This document shows positions 7,129 to 14,904 of a DNA stretch of 40,889 nt, piece after piece. The stretch comes from Acidobacteriota bacterium. Lineage in GTDB: Bacteria > Acidobacteriota > Terriglobia > Terriglobales > Acidobacteriaceae. The position numbers and the translations under genes are program-made. The DNA is taken from contig JAJXWS010000020.1 in NCBI GenBank assembly GCA_021781495.1, positions 1 through 40,889 of the forward strand, read 5' to 3'. Under the pieces are notes generated by a model, which saw nothing but the letters and a program-made list of their open reading frames with translations, ran no database searches and was not told the origin of the DNA. Each line of letters begins with the position of its first letter. The first letter of the stretch is position 1.

Positions 7129-8934
7129 CTAATACACATCGCGGTGATATCGATGCTGGTCTTTCAGGCTCGCGACATAGTCCTGGGCCTGTTCCGCAGT
7201 CATTCCGCCCTCTTTCTCCACAATGGAGCAAAGTGCGGAATGAACGTCCTTCGCCATCCTCTTCGCGTCTCCGCACACGTATACACTCGCGCCCTCTTGC
7301 AACCAGGACCACAGCGCTCCTGAGTTCTCTGCCATGCGATGCTGTACGTAGATTCTGCGTTCCTGGTCGCGAGAGAACGCGGTGTCGAGCCGGGTCAGAT
7401 GCCCATCCTTGTGCATTGCTTCAAGCTCGTCGCGATACAAGAAGTCTGTAGCTGCGCTTCTCTCGCCAAAGAAGAGCCAGTTGCGCCCTTTGTGCCCAAG
7501 AGTGCGCCGCTCATGTAGAAAGCCGCGGAACGGTGCAATGCCGGTACCGGGGCCGATCATGATCATCGCTGCATCGGGGTCGGTTGGAACTTTGAACTTC
7601 TTGTTTGGCTGGATATAGATCGGAAGCCGGTCCGAGACATCAACCCGATCGGCAAACAGTGTTGAACACACGCCGCCACGCGCACGATTGTGCGAGTTGT
7701 AGCGGACGACCGCGACTGTCGCATGAAGTTGCCGTGTATGCGCGAGAGGGCTGGACGATATGGAATAGAGCCGGGGAGTCAGAGGCGACAGCATCGCCAC
7801 CAACTCTGCTGCGTCGTCAATCACGCCTGGGCACTCAACCAGCAAATCAACGAGACCACGATCGTAGACATACTTCTCAAGCTCCGTCTGCTTTTCCGGC
7901 ACAAGCAAATCTCGCAGTCGATTGCACGCGCCGCGCTTTGCGTACTCCTGCACCATCTTGCGATTCAGCCGCGTGATCTGAAGATGCGTTGTCAATGCAT
8001 TGTGCAGAGTTGTCGTTCCTGCCTTGCCATTCGGCACCAGTTCATTGCCGTTGAAGTGGAGCAGTTGCAGAATCTCTGCTACAAGATTTGGATCGTTTCT
8101 TGGAATCACGCCGAATGCATCTCCTGCCTGGTATGCAAGGCCAGTCCCTGCAGTGGAGAAGGCAAGATGGAGAGTCACTTTTGTTGACTGCGGCTGCGTG
8201 AGCGAACGCTTTTCCACGAGAGGCGCGAGCAGTGGATTGTCGCGCGAATACGGCCTGGACATAGCAGCCGCCTGGGGCTGCACTGTGCCATTCTGCGGCG
8301 GATCTTCCGGCTGACTCACAGCGAGAGACGGGTTCGCGCTTCTCTTGCCGGACGCGTGGTCAAGGTGTTGCATGCGCGCAAGAACCGCTTGTTTCCATTG
8401 CGCAAATGGCTCGTCTACATCGACATCACAATCCACCCGCTTGAGCATCTGATTTGCGCCAAGGGCGACGAGCTTGGAATCCAAATCGGCGCCAAACTTG
8501 CAGAACTGTTCGTAATGACGATCGCCAAGAGCGAATACACAGTAGGACAGCTTCTCCATGCGTGGGAAATGCTCGAGACACAGTTGCTCATAGAACGGCT
8601 GCACGCCATCGGGCGCATCCCCGTCCCCATAGGTGCTTGCCAGGATCAGAGCGTGCGTTTCTGATGCGAGCGCGGCCGGCGTATAGCCCACAAGAGTGGA
8701 GACGGACGGCACATACCCTGCTGCCTTTAGTTCCTTCGCGAGTTTGCGCGCCAACCCCTCTGCTGTTCCCGATTGGGAAGCGTAGAGAATGGCAACACGG
8801 TGGCCGGCTCTGCTCGGCTCCTGCTGTGGAGCAGACGCAGAGGAAAAAATTCCTGCAAGGAAGCCATTCAGCCACGCACGCTGCTCCGGGCTGAAGGGTG
8901 CATTATCGGGGATGTATGGAACTGACTGCGTCAT
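7129..8934 (-). CDS. NADPH-dependent diflavin reductase, CysJ-like, probable electron donor to nitrite reductase
   Basis: 601 aa. A flavodoxin domain (about 48-190) carries the FMN loop SQSGTAEGLA. A connecting/FAD-binding domain (about 235-420) has RLYSISSSP and GGVCSTLFADR. A ferredoxin-reductase-like NADPH domain (about 440-601) has IGPGTGIAPFRGFLHER and ends YHRDVY, closely resembling the C-terminus of CysJ. The length matches CysJ. It would pass two electrons from NADPH through FAD and FMN one at a time to an iron-sulfur/siroheme enzyme. The start overlaps the nirA stop by four bases (ATGA), so the two are translationally coupled, and the natural partner is NirA rather than a sulfite reductase hemoprotein, of which none is seen here. 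Sulfite reduction remains an alternative. Confidence 0.88.
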   Translation of the reverse strand: MTQSVPYIPDNAPFSPEQRAWLNGFLAGIFSSASAPQQEPSRAGHRVAILYASQSGTAEGLARKLAKELKAAGYVPSVSTLVGYTPAALASETHALILASTYGDGDAPDGVQPFYEQLCLEHFPRMEKLSYCVFALGDRHYEQFCKFGADLDSKLVALGANQMLKRVDCDVDVDEPFAQWKQAVLARMQHLDHASGKRSANPSLAVSQPEDPPQNGTVQPQAAAMSRPYSRDNPLLAPLVEKRSLTQPQSTKVTLHLAFSTAGTGLAYQAGDAFGVIPRNDPNLVAEILQLLHFNGNELVPNGKAGTTTLHNALTTHLQITRLNRKMVQEYAKRGACNRLRDLLVPEKQTELEKYVYDRGLVDLLVECPGVIDDAAELVAMLSPLTPRLYSISSSPLAHTRQLHATVAVVRYNSHNRARGGVCSTLFADRVDVSDRLPIYIQPNKKFKVPTDPDAAMIMIGPGTGIAPFRGFLHERRTLGHKGRNWLFFGERSAATDFLYRDELEAMHKDGHLTRLDTAFSRDQERRIYVQHRMAENSGALWSWLQEGASVYVCGDAKRMAKDVHSALCSIVEKEGGMTAEQAQDYVASLKDQHRYHRDVY

Positions 8935-10712
8935 TGGATCACCATTTCCTTTGCTTCCAGCATGGAGCGCAACTCTTCGACAGAGTGACGGCGACTAAAT
9001 TCGAGAAAGGACTCGTTGGTGCGGCGCGCATTTATGTACGTCTGAAAGAGAGCTTCGAGCCTGGGAGCAAGCTGGTTGTATGGAATGGCGGGAACGAGTT
9101 CGCGTGCGATTCCCCGGTCTTCATCCGAGCCTCCGCCGATGACGACCTGATATCCTTCCTGGCCATTCACCTTCATCCCAAGCAGACCGATGTCGCCGAC
9201 ATAGTGCTGCGCACAGGAGTGGGGGCATCCGGTCACGTGCAGATTGACCGGCTGGTTGAGTTGGAAGCGCGAGTCAAGCTGGCGGGCCAATTCCACTGCA
9301 TGCGTTTTGGTGTCGGTTGAGGCATAGCGACATCCTCGATTTCCCGTGCATGCAACCGTGCCACGCATCACCGTGCCTGCACTGCAGTCGAGACCAGCCT
9401 CACGAAGCATCTCCACTGCCTCAGTGACGCGGCTTGCATGGACATTCGGAATCAGCAGATTCTGCCATACAGTCAGCCTGAGTTCGCCGGAGCCACACTG
9501 ATCGGCAATGCGTGCGATTGCGCTCATCTGATCGACAGGCAGGCGGCCCACCGGGACGGACACGCCGATGTAGTTGAGGTCCGGCTGCACCTGCGCATGG
9601 ACACCGATGTGGCTCGCACGATCGATCTGCCTGCGCGGCTCACACTCCTGAACGTCTGCGCGAAGAAGCGAGAATGCGAGCTGTTTTTCCGTCTCGGCAA
9701 CGAACTTCGCGACGCCCCAGCGATCGACAAGATACTTGAGGCGCGCCTTCTTCCGATCCGTTCTGTCGCCGTTCTGCACGAATACCCGGATCATGGCTGC
9801 GGCCACGGCCACGGTTTCTTCCGGGCGCACAAGCAGATCACAATCGGCAGCGAATTGCTTGTGTCCAGTAATGCCGCAGAGAAGGACCCGGAAGTAGATG
9901 CCCGCTGGAACAGATTTTCCCTCGGCAACCCTCACAGCCTGGAATCCGATATCGTTCGTATCGGCAAGCACGCTGATTGCGCCGCCGCTGTCAAACGCCA
10001 CGTTGAACTTGCGCGGCAGTTCGTATAGCTCACGCGAGTTCAGTATGTAGTAGTGAAGCGCTTCCGCGAGAGGAGCCACATCATACAGCTCTGCCGCGTC
10101 GATCCCCGTTGTGGGCGAGGCCGTGATATTGCGCACGTTGTCTGCGCCGGAGCCTCGCGCAGTCAGGCCGAGTGCATGCACCCGTTGCAGTACGCGCACA
10201 ATGGCTTTCGGCTGAAATTCTCGAATCTGGATGTTCGCGCGCGTTGTCAGATCGGCGCGGCCAGCGCCCCAGTTCTCTGCAATCTCAGCAAGGCCACGCA
10301 GCTGGTGTGCAGAGAGGACGCCGCCCGGAATGCGAAGCCGTAGCATGAATGAATCCTGGGCCGGAGCGACGTAAAACAAGCCGTGATATTTGAATCGGAA
10401 AATGTCTTCCGCTGCGGGCGCACAATCCATTTCTGCGTGCGCAATCAGTTTTTCCCAGATGTCGAGCGGATTTTGTTCGTACTTCCAAAGCTCCTCGCGG
10501 CATAGATCCGAGACCGGTGTTCCGTGAACCGTTGGCTCGCTGGCGGCAAGATTCACAGCGCTGGAGTTGGCGTCCTTGGTGAATTGCCCCGACTGCGTGA
10601 GGCCGACAAACGGCTGCGAGCCGCGCTGCATCGCAGCCGAAAAGAATCCCGCAAGATATTGCTTCTGCTTTTCGGTGAAATGAGTTGTATCGCCCGATTG
10701 AGGGAAGACCAT
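8931..10712 (-). CDS. nirA: Siroheme/4Fe-4S assimilatory nitrite reductase (NirA family)
   Basis: 593 aa. Two nitrite/sulfite reductase ferredoxin-like half domains alternate with siroheme/4Fe-4S domains. The cluster ligands are visible as C-T-G-N-R-G-C followed about 40 residues later by G-C-P-H-S-C, the C-x5-C...C-x3-C pattern that binds 4Fe-4S and siroheme. The enzyme reduces nitrite to ammonium with six electrons in the cytoplasm. GGAGGAGG lies eight bases before the ATG. It is the first gene of the minus-strand set nirA, diflavin reductase, porin, transporter. A roughly 200-nt structured leader precedes it. Members of this family can also reduce sulfite, but the nitrate reductase, transporter and ANTAR regulator around it favour nitrite. 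Confidence 0.9.
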   Translation of the reverse strand: MVFPQSGDTTHFTEKQKQYLAGFFSAAMQRGSQPFVGLTQSGQFTKDANSSAVNLAASEPTVHGTPVSDLCREELWKYEQNPLDIWEKLIAHAEMDCAPAAEDIFRFKYHGLFYVAPAQDSFMLRLRIPGGVLSAHQLRGLAEIAENWGAGRADLTTRANIQIREFQPKAIVRVLQRVHALGLTARGSGADNVRNITASPTTGIDAAELYDVAPLAEALHYYILNSRELYELPRKFNVAFDSGGAISVLADTNDIGFQAVRVAEGKSVPAGIYFRVLLCGITGHKQFAADCDLLVRPEETVAVAAAMIRVFVQNGDRTDRKKARLKYLVDRWGVAKFVAETEKQLAFSLLRADVQECEPRRQIDRASHIGVHAQVQPDLNYIGVSVPVGRLPVDQMSAIARIADQCGSGELRLTVWQNLLIPNVHASRVTEAVEMLREAGLDCSAGTVMRGTVACTGNRGCRYASTDTKTHAVELARQLDSRFQLNQPVNLHVTGCPHSCAQHYVGDIGLLGMKVNGQEGYQVVIGGGSDEDRGIARELVPAIPYNQLAPRLEALFQTYINARRTNESFLEFSRRHSVEELRSMLEAKEMVIQ

Positions 10713-10909
10713 GGCAGATGCCTCCTCCGCTAAAGCTGACAGTGGGAATGAGAATGATGGCCATCACAGCCGCTGAAGATGCGCACAAAGAGCGCAGGAC
10801 ACAGCGGCTTTCAGCTCGGCGGGGAGCAAGGGAGTGGATGTTACGAAGATGCCTCTGCACGGCAGGGTGAGAGGCGGATGGAAAGGGGAGACAACTGAGT
10901 CTCACCCTT
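10713..10909 (-). promoter_or_regulatory. Structured 5' leader of nirA with mutually exclusive hairpins, candidate ANTAR target
   Basis: On the transcript strand the first hairpin P1 (10883-10909) has 10 bp with one bulge and a six-base loop (UCAGUU). A second, P2 (10851-10875), pairs GCCTCT with AGAGGC and CAC with GTG around a six-base loop (CCUGCC). The 5' arm of P1 (GGGTGAGA) can instead pair perfectly over 8 bp with TCTCACCC inside P2 (10865-10872 with 10900-10907), which would break both. Further down a long hairpin (10768-10809: 8-bp outer stem and 5-bp inner stem) precedes the ribosome site. Two adjacent six-base-loop hairpins are the ANTAR-target architecture. Both loops have G at position 4, but the usual A at position 1 is missing, and no T-run terminator was found. 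Confidence 0.5.
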
Positions 10910-10915
10910 GCGCAA

Positions 10916-10944
10916 ATATTAAGATGAAATCGCCGCGCGAACAA
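10916..10944 (-). promoter_or_regulatory. Candidate sigma-70-type promoter of nirA
   Basis: Minus strand: -35 TTGTTC at 10944-10939, 17-bp spacer, -10 TAATAT at 10921-10916. The hexamers are modest matches (3/6 and 4/6) with ideal spacing. The predicted start near 10909 coincides with the base of leader hairpin P1, which supports both calls. It lies between the regulator's stop and nirA. Confidence 0.4.
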
Positions 10945-11007
10945 CAGGAAATTTCAAAATCCTTATGCGTCTTTATGCGATGTCCCAATGCGTGGAATCC
11001 CGTCACG

Positions 11008-12720
11008 CTAATGCGAGTCCGCTGCACTGACGTCGCGTGGCGTTGATTCCCTTCCTACTTCCGACAGTCGTGACTTGCGCAGATCTTCATTAAGCAGGAT
11101 CGCTTCGGCAATCTCTCGCATGGACTTTCTCCTTTGCCGGCTCTCTCGCTGCATCGCGCGATAGGCGGCTTCTTCGTCAAGTCCAAACTCGCGCTGCAAC
11201 ACGCCCTTTGCACGCTCAACCTGCTTTCGCGATTCAAGCCGCTCGGCGAGCTCCGTATTTTCTGTCTCCAGCCTTGCTCGTTCCAGGTCAGCGCCAACCA
11301 GGTAGCCAACGGCAGCGAGGAGGCGAACCTCCTGCTCTGAGTGCTGATAAGGCTTGCGATGCTGCAGATTCATGACACCGACAAGCTTGCTGCGACACAG
11401 AATGGGGACGGAAAGAAAGGCCTCAAACGAGTCCTCAGGAAGATTGCGGAAGCGCTTAAAACGCGGATCCTTCAGCGCATGCGCCGCAATTGCAACAGGC
11501 TCACGATGCCAGCCTACCCATCCGGTGATTCCCTGACCAAGTGCAATGCCAAGACGATCGACCACGTCTGCATGAGGATTCTTTGAGGCGCGCAACACCA
11601 GTTGATTGTCTTCCAGCAAATAGATAAAGCAGGAGTCGCATTGAATCAAGGAAGAGGCGAAGTCAACGATGCGGTTCAGCACCACATGGAGCGGATCGGA
11701 CGCTGCCATGCGGCTTCCTATTTCGTGCAGAAAGTCGATTGCAGTGGGCCTGGGCATTTCCGCCTGGCCCTTTGCCGATTCGCCGCGCAGCAATGGGCTG
11801 ATGGGAAGCGCGGGGATCAGCGCTGGCACCTGCAGGGCCGCGGCAGTACGCTTTTGCTGCAGCAGCGTGTCAGCGCGTTCGGCAAGCTCTTTGACCAGAA
11901 ATCCCATGCGCGACTGGGAGGGCTCAAAGTCCGGTTGCACGTTGTACATCGAAAGGCCCTCAGTCGTGCTGGGACCTATTGAGCTAATCAGGGTGGAGCG
12001 AAAGCCTTCGTGCAGCGCGTCGGTGTATCCCATGCGCTCCGCCATCAGGAACAGGTGCGCAACCTGCCCGGCATTCATCAGCAGAAGCACGTCCACGTGG
12101 CCATGCGCGAGTGCGATTACGGCCTCGCGCAGCGGCTGCACATCCTCTGGCAACGCCCACCGGTACACGGGGATCCGCGTGATGGAGATTCCCTTCTCTG
12201 CAAGCGCCGTCAGCAGTTCAGGATTGGAAGTGCCATATTCCTGAACGGCAATATTCATTCCTTGAAAGGACTCACCGAACTCGCGCTCCATGGCGACCAT
12301 GAGTGCGCGCCATGTGAATGGCTCCGGAGCAATTACGGAGATGGGTATATTCAATTCGCGCAGAGCACTCGACGATTTCGGACCCCGCGCTGCCACCTTG
12401 ATGGAGCGCAACGCGTCAAGGAAACGCGACTGATCCATGTGTTCGCCGACGATCTTCATCAGAGACTTTACGCCAACGCCCGTAGTGAAGATGACCAGAT
12501 CGAATGCGCCGCGAAGCACGCCTTCGGCAAACTCCAGAACCGGCGCGTTCGATGCCAGCTGCTCCTCGCGCATCGCGGGCGCGGTCAGCGGCTCGCCGCC
12601 ATAGGTGCGAATCAGTGTCGCAACCTCTGTCGCACGCCTTGACTCGAGGCTGAGAACGCGCAGCCCTCCGAAATCCGCAGCCTGCGAGACATGTTCGTTG
12701 GCATTGGGTCTTGTCTTCAT
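11008..12720 (-). CDS. HemD-GAF-ANTAR fusion, predicted nitrate/nitrite-assimilation antiterminator
   Basis: About 570 aa from the chosen ATG. Residues 18-285 are a uroporphyrinogen-III-synthase (HemD) fold, with GLRVLSLESRRATEVATLI at the start and TTGVGVKSL and SSIGPSTTEGL typical of that family. Residues about 335-475 are a GAF domain (LHEIGSRMAAS..., GQGITGWVGWHREPVAI, FLSVPILCRSKLVGVMNL). Residues about 488-545 are an ANTAR RNA-binding domain (QVERAKGVLQREFGLDEEAAYRAM, SMREIAEAIL). ANTAR proteins bind twin hairpins in nascent RNA and prevent termination; NasR and NasT do so for nitrate genes. Actinobacterial NnaR is a HemD fold joined to a DNA-binding domain, also for nitrate genes, so this appears to be the RNA-binding counterpart. 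The gene lies between the nirA and nasBC arms. A longer open frame reaches 12972 but has no HemD-like content. Confidence 0.87.
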   Translation of the reverse strand: MKTRPNANEHVSQAADFGGLRVLSLESRRATEVATLIRTYGGEPLTAPAMREEQLASNAPVLEFAEGVLRGAFDLVIFTTGVGVKSLMKIVGEHMDQSRFLDALRSIKVAARGPKSSSALRELNIPISVIAPEPFTWRALMVAMEREFGESFQGMNIAVQEYGTSNPELLTALAEKGISITRIPVYRWALPEDVQPLREAVIALAHGHVDVLLLMNAGQVAHLFLMAERMGYTDALHEGFRSTLISSIGPSTTEGLSMYNVQPDFEPSQSRMGFLVKELAERADTLLQQKRTAAALQVPALIPALPISPLLRGESAKGQAEMPRPTAIDFLHEIGSRMAASDPLHVVLNRIVDFASSLIQCDSCFIYLLEDNQLVLRASKNPHADVVDRLGIALGQGITGWVGWHREPVAIAAHALKDPRFKRFRNLPEDSFEAFLSVPILCRSKLVGVMNLQHRKPYQHSEQEVRLLAAVGYLVGADLERARLETENTELAERLESRKQVERAKGVLQREFGLDEEAAYRAMQRESRQRRKSMREIAEAILLNEDLRKSRLSEVGRESTPRDVSAADSH

Positions 12721-13126
12721 TGCGTCTTCACGTACTCCTCGCGTTGAGAGCCGGTACAGTCCGCTGACGTTACCGCGACATACTCGCGCAGCCGGCTCGT
12801 GCTTCGAGGCAACCGTGTGTGCGTCTCTGCGATTGCGCACCGAGTACTTCATGCTCCCTCGAAAGGAGCAGAATTCAAGAGGCTTATCGATGCACGAATG
12901 TGAAATTCGCCGGCTACTGTATTTGGATTTACTCATGCGCGCGCGTTCGTCCGCGGCGAACGCACGTTCCAATAAGGCGGCTGAACTGCGTTCTCATCGA
13001 AATTGGACCGTTCCGCAGGCCTCCTGGGGAAGTGCCGCTTTCCTTACTGTATGGAATGCCAAATAAGGATGCCGTGAGGAACGCTGCGAAAACATGCGCT
13101 GATGACGCAGACAGCGCGAAAACCTC

Positions 13127-13155
13127 TTGCATGCAATGCGAGTCCACGTTATGCT
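13127..13155 (+). promoter_or_regulatory. Candidate promoter of the nitrate reductase operon
   Basis: -35 TTGCAT at 13127-13132, 17-bp spacer, -10 TATGCT at 13150-13155 (3/6 and 4/6 matches). The predicted start is near 13162, about ten bases before the first leader hairpin, the same geometry as at nirA. The -35 overlaps the palindrome TTGCATGCAA, which could be an operator. Confidence 0.35.
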
Positions 13156-13172
13156 GCAAAGCATCTGCCTAG

Positions 13173-13321
13173 CGCAGAACAGGATTTGTCCTGATCTGCG
13201 GTTTCCCGGTCGGCTCCGCATGCCGGCAGAGTGGAAACAACACGTTCCCCCGGCTCCTCGAAGAGCACACAGAAATTCATGGGCGAGTTGCAGGATTGCG
13301 TCAGCGCACTCTGCATTCGCC
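13173..13321 (+). promoter_or_regulatory. Leader hairpins of the nitrate reductase operon, candidate ANTAR-controlled attenuator
   Basis: The first hairpin (13173-13200) pairs CGCAGA-A-CAGGA with TCCTG-A-TCTGCG: 11 bp with one A-A mismatch. The second (13209-13227) pairs GTCGGC with GCCGGC (one G-U) around seven bases. Its 3' arm GCCGG can instead pair with CCGGC at 13250-13254, with GGAA/TTCC inside. A third long hairpin (13282-13321) stacks GGCGA/TCGCC, TGCAG/CTGCA and TGCG/CGCA around a TCAG tetraloop. The loops do not match the A1/G4 ANTAR hexaloop consensus exactly and no T-run is seen, so the ANTAR link is an inference from context. Confidence 0.35.
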
Positions 13322-13368
13322 ATCGTGTCCTCTTTGACCGCAACGACACATCGTTGCCCTGGAGCCTT

Positions 13369-14904
13369 ATGGAACTGCCACTGCTTGACCGCATTGAACA
13401 ACCCGGAAGCTTCGTCACGCTTGCAACCATGCAATCAACGCATGAGGAACATGCGTCCTTTTGTGGCGTCAAGCGAGGCAACCAGCCGTTGCGGATGCCC
13501 GGACCGGGCGAGCAATATCGCTTCCACTTCGACATGACGAAGTGCATCGGATGCAAGTGCTGCGTGGTTGCATGCAACGAGCAGAACGGAAATCCGCCTG
13601 ACATCTTCTGGAGGCGCGTTGGCGAAATCGAGGGCGGTGTCTACCCTGAGACGCGTCGCCACTATCTCTCGATTGGCTGCAATCACTGTCTTGAGCCCAC
13701 CTGCATGAAGGGCTGCCCGGTTGACGCATACAGCAAGGACGGTGTCACCGGCATCGTGCGTCATAGCGCCGATGCATGCATCGGCTGCCAGTACTGCACA
13801 TGGAATTGCTCCTATGGGGTTCCTCAATTCAACCCTGAGCGCGGCGTCGTTGGTAAGTGCGATATGTGCTACGGGCGTCTGCAGGATGGAGAAAACCCCG
13901 CTTGCGTGATGGCGTGTCCTGAGGATGCAATTCAGATCGAGATTGTGCGCATGGACGCGTGGCAGCAGGAATACCGCGAGCATGCCAACTCGCCCGGCAT
14001 GCCATCACCCGACGACAGCATCTCCACGACGCGCATTACTCTGCCCCAGCTTGCAGACTGCGGCCTCAATCGAGTTGATCGTGGACATCTCCAGCTTGAG
14101 AACCCTCATTGGCCATTGATCTTCATGACGGTTCTTACGCAGCTTTCCGTGGGTGCCTTCAACGCTATCGGGTGGATGCAGGCATTTGCCGGTCATGCTG
14201 ACCGCGTTGCGAGCCTGGTTGCGCTCGTGATCGCGCTCTGCGCTCTTTCTGCATCCACGCTTCATCTTGGCCGGCCGCTGTATGCCATGCGCGCACTCAA
14301 GATGTGGCGGCGTTCGTGGCTCAGCCGCGAAGTCCTGCTCTTCACACTTTTTGCAGCTACAGCCACTCTCTACTCAGCCTGTCTGTGGGCGCCAATGAGC
14401 GGCACGACGATCCTCGGTTCGATCGCATCGCTCGTGGGCCTGTCGGGAGTGGGAGCAAGCGCGAGGCTGTATCTCGCACCTGGCCGGCCGGCGTGGAATT
14501 CACCGTTCACCATCTTTGAGTTCTTTTCGACAACGGCATTGCTTGGCGCCGCAATCGCCAGCCTTTTAGCACACGGAACCACAGGAATATGGCTTGTGAC
14601 AGCCTGCGCGGCTTGCAGTCTTGGTGTATTTTGCACCAAGCTTGCATGGCTTGCACGCTCGCCTTCTCACCAGCTCTATGGCGCGTGGCAACTGCTCTCA
14701 ACCACGCTCTCTAACAAAGTTCTTCTGCGGATCGGACTGCTGTTTGTGGGATTGTGGCTCTTCAACGTGGAACAGGCTTTCCCGGCTCGCGCTGGTGCGC
14801 TTCTTCTCATGCTCGCGGGGGAATTTATGGGCCGTTATCTCTTCTTCGTCAGCGTAGTTCCCACGAATATCGCGAGCAGCTTTCTGATGCAGGAGGCCGC
14901 ATGA
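13369..14904 (+). CDS. Fused DmsB-DmsC protein: four-cluster ferredoxin subunit plus membrane anchor
   Basis: 511 aa from the ATG at 13369 (GGAG four bases upstream); in-frame starts at 13279 (ATG) and 13231 (GTG) are possible but would put a leader hairpin inside the gene. Residues about 50-190 carry sixteen cysteines in four ferredoxin-type sets (C59/62/65/69, C104/107/112/116, C137/140/143/147, C164/167/179/183), as in DmsB/NarH-type subunits. From about 240 to the end there are about eight hydrophobic helices resembling the DmsC quinol-oxidising anchor. DmsB and DmsC are usually separate proteins. No Tat signal is present, so the ferredoxin part faces the cytoplasm. The stop overlaps the nitrate reductase start (ATGA), indicating a quinol-to-NasA electron path. 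Confidence 0.85.
   Translation: MELPLLDRIEQPGSFVTLATMQSTHEEHASFCGVKRGNQPLRMPGPGEQYRFHFDMTKCIGCKCCVVACNEQNGNPPDIFWRRVGEIEGGVYPETRRHYLSIGCNHCLEPTCMKGCPVDAYSKDGVTGIVRHSADACIGCQYCTWNCSYGVPQFNPERGVVGKCDMCYGRLQDGENPACVMACPEDAIQIEIVRMDAWQQEYREHANSPGMPSPDDSISTTRITLPQLADCGLNRVDRGHLQLENPHWPLIFMTVLTQLSVGAFNAIGWMQAFAGHADRVASLVALVIALCALSASTLHLGRPLYAMRALKMWRRSWLSREVLLFTLFAATATLYSACLWAPMSGTTILGSIASLVGLSGVGASARLYLAPGRPAWNSPFTIFEFFSTTALLGAAIASLLAHGTTGIWLVTACAACSLGVFCTKLAWLARSPSHQLYGAWQLLSTTLSNKVLLRIGLLFVGLWLFNVEQAFPARAGALLLMLAGEFMGRYLFFVSVVPTNIASSFLMQEAA

Larger units (their letters stand above)
12721..13368. promoter_or_regulatory. Divergent regulatory region between the ANTAR regulator and the nitrate reductase operon
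   Basis: This 648-bp stretch holds no convincing gene. On the regulator side GAGGAG lies 13 bases before its ATG. TCCTTA...TAAGGA (about 13041-13069) is an imperfect operator-like inverted repeat. GCGCTG-N10-CAGCGC (about 13097-13118) is a 6-bp stem, and GCGAAAAC occurs twice around it. A candidate plus-strand promoter and leader hairpins lie further right and are listed separately. Confidence 0.45.

Noticed and set aside
10755..10766. Perfect palindrome TGATGGCCATCA in the nirA leader
   Set aside because: A single short palindrome just below the long leader hairpin; no second copy or regulator link, so not called as an operator.
12721..12972. N-terminal extension of the HemD-GAF-ANTAR frame
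   Set aside because: The extra 84 residues are Arg/Ser-rich, lack HemD features and cover a likely promoter region.
13231..13368. Upstream starts for the DmsBC fusion
   Set aside because: They lack a good ribosome site and would put a 40-nt hairpin in coding sequence. The start at 13369 has GGAG close by. Kept as an alternative only.
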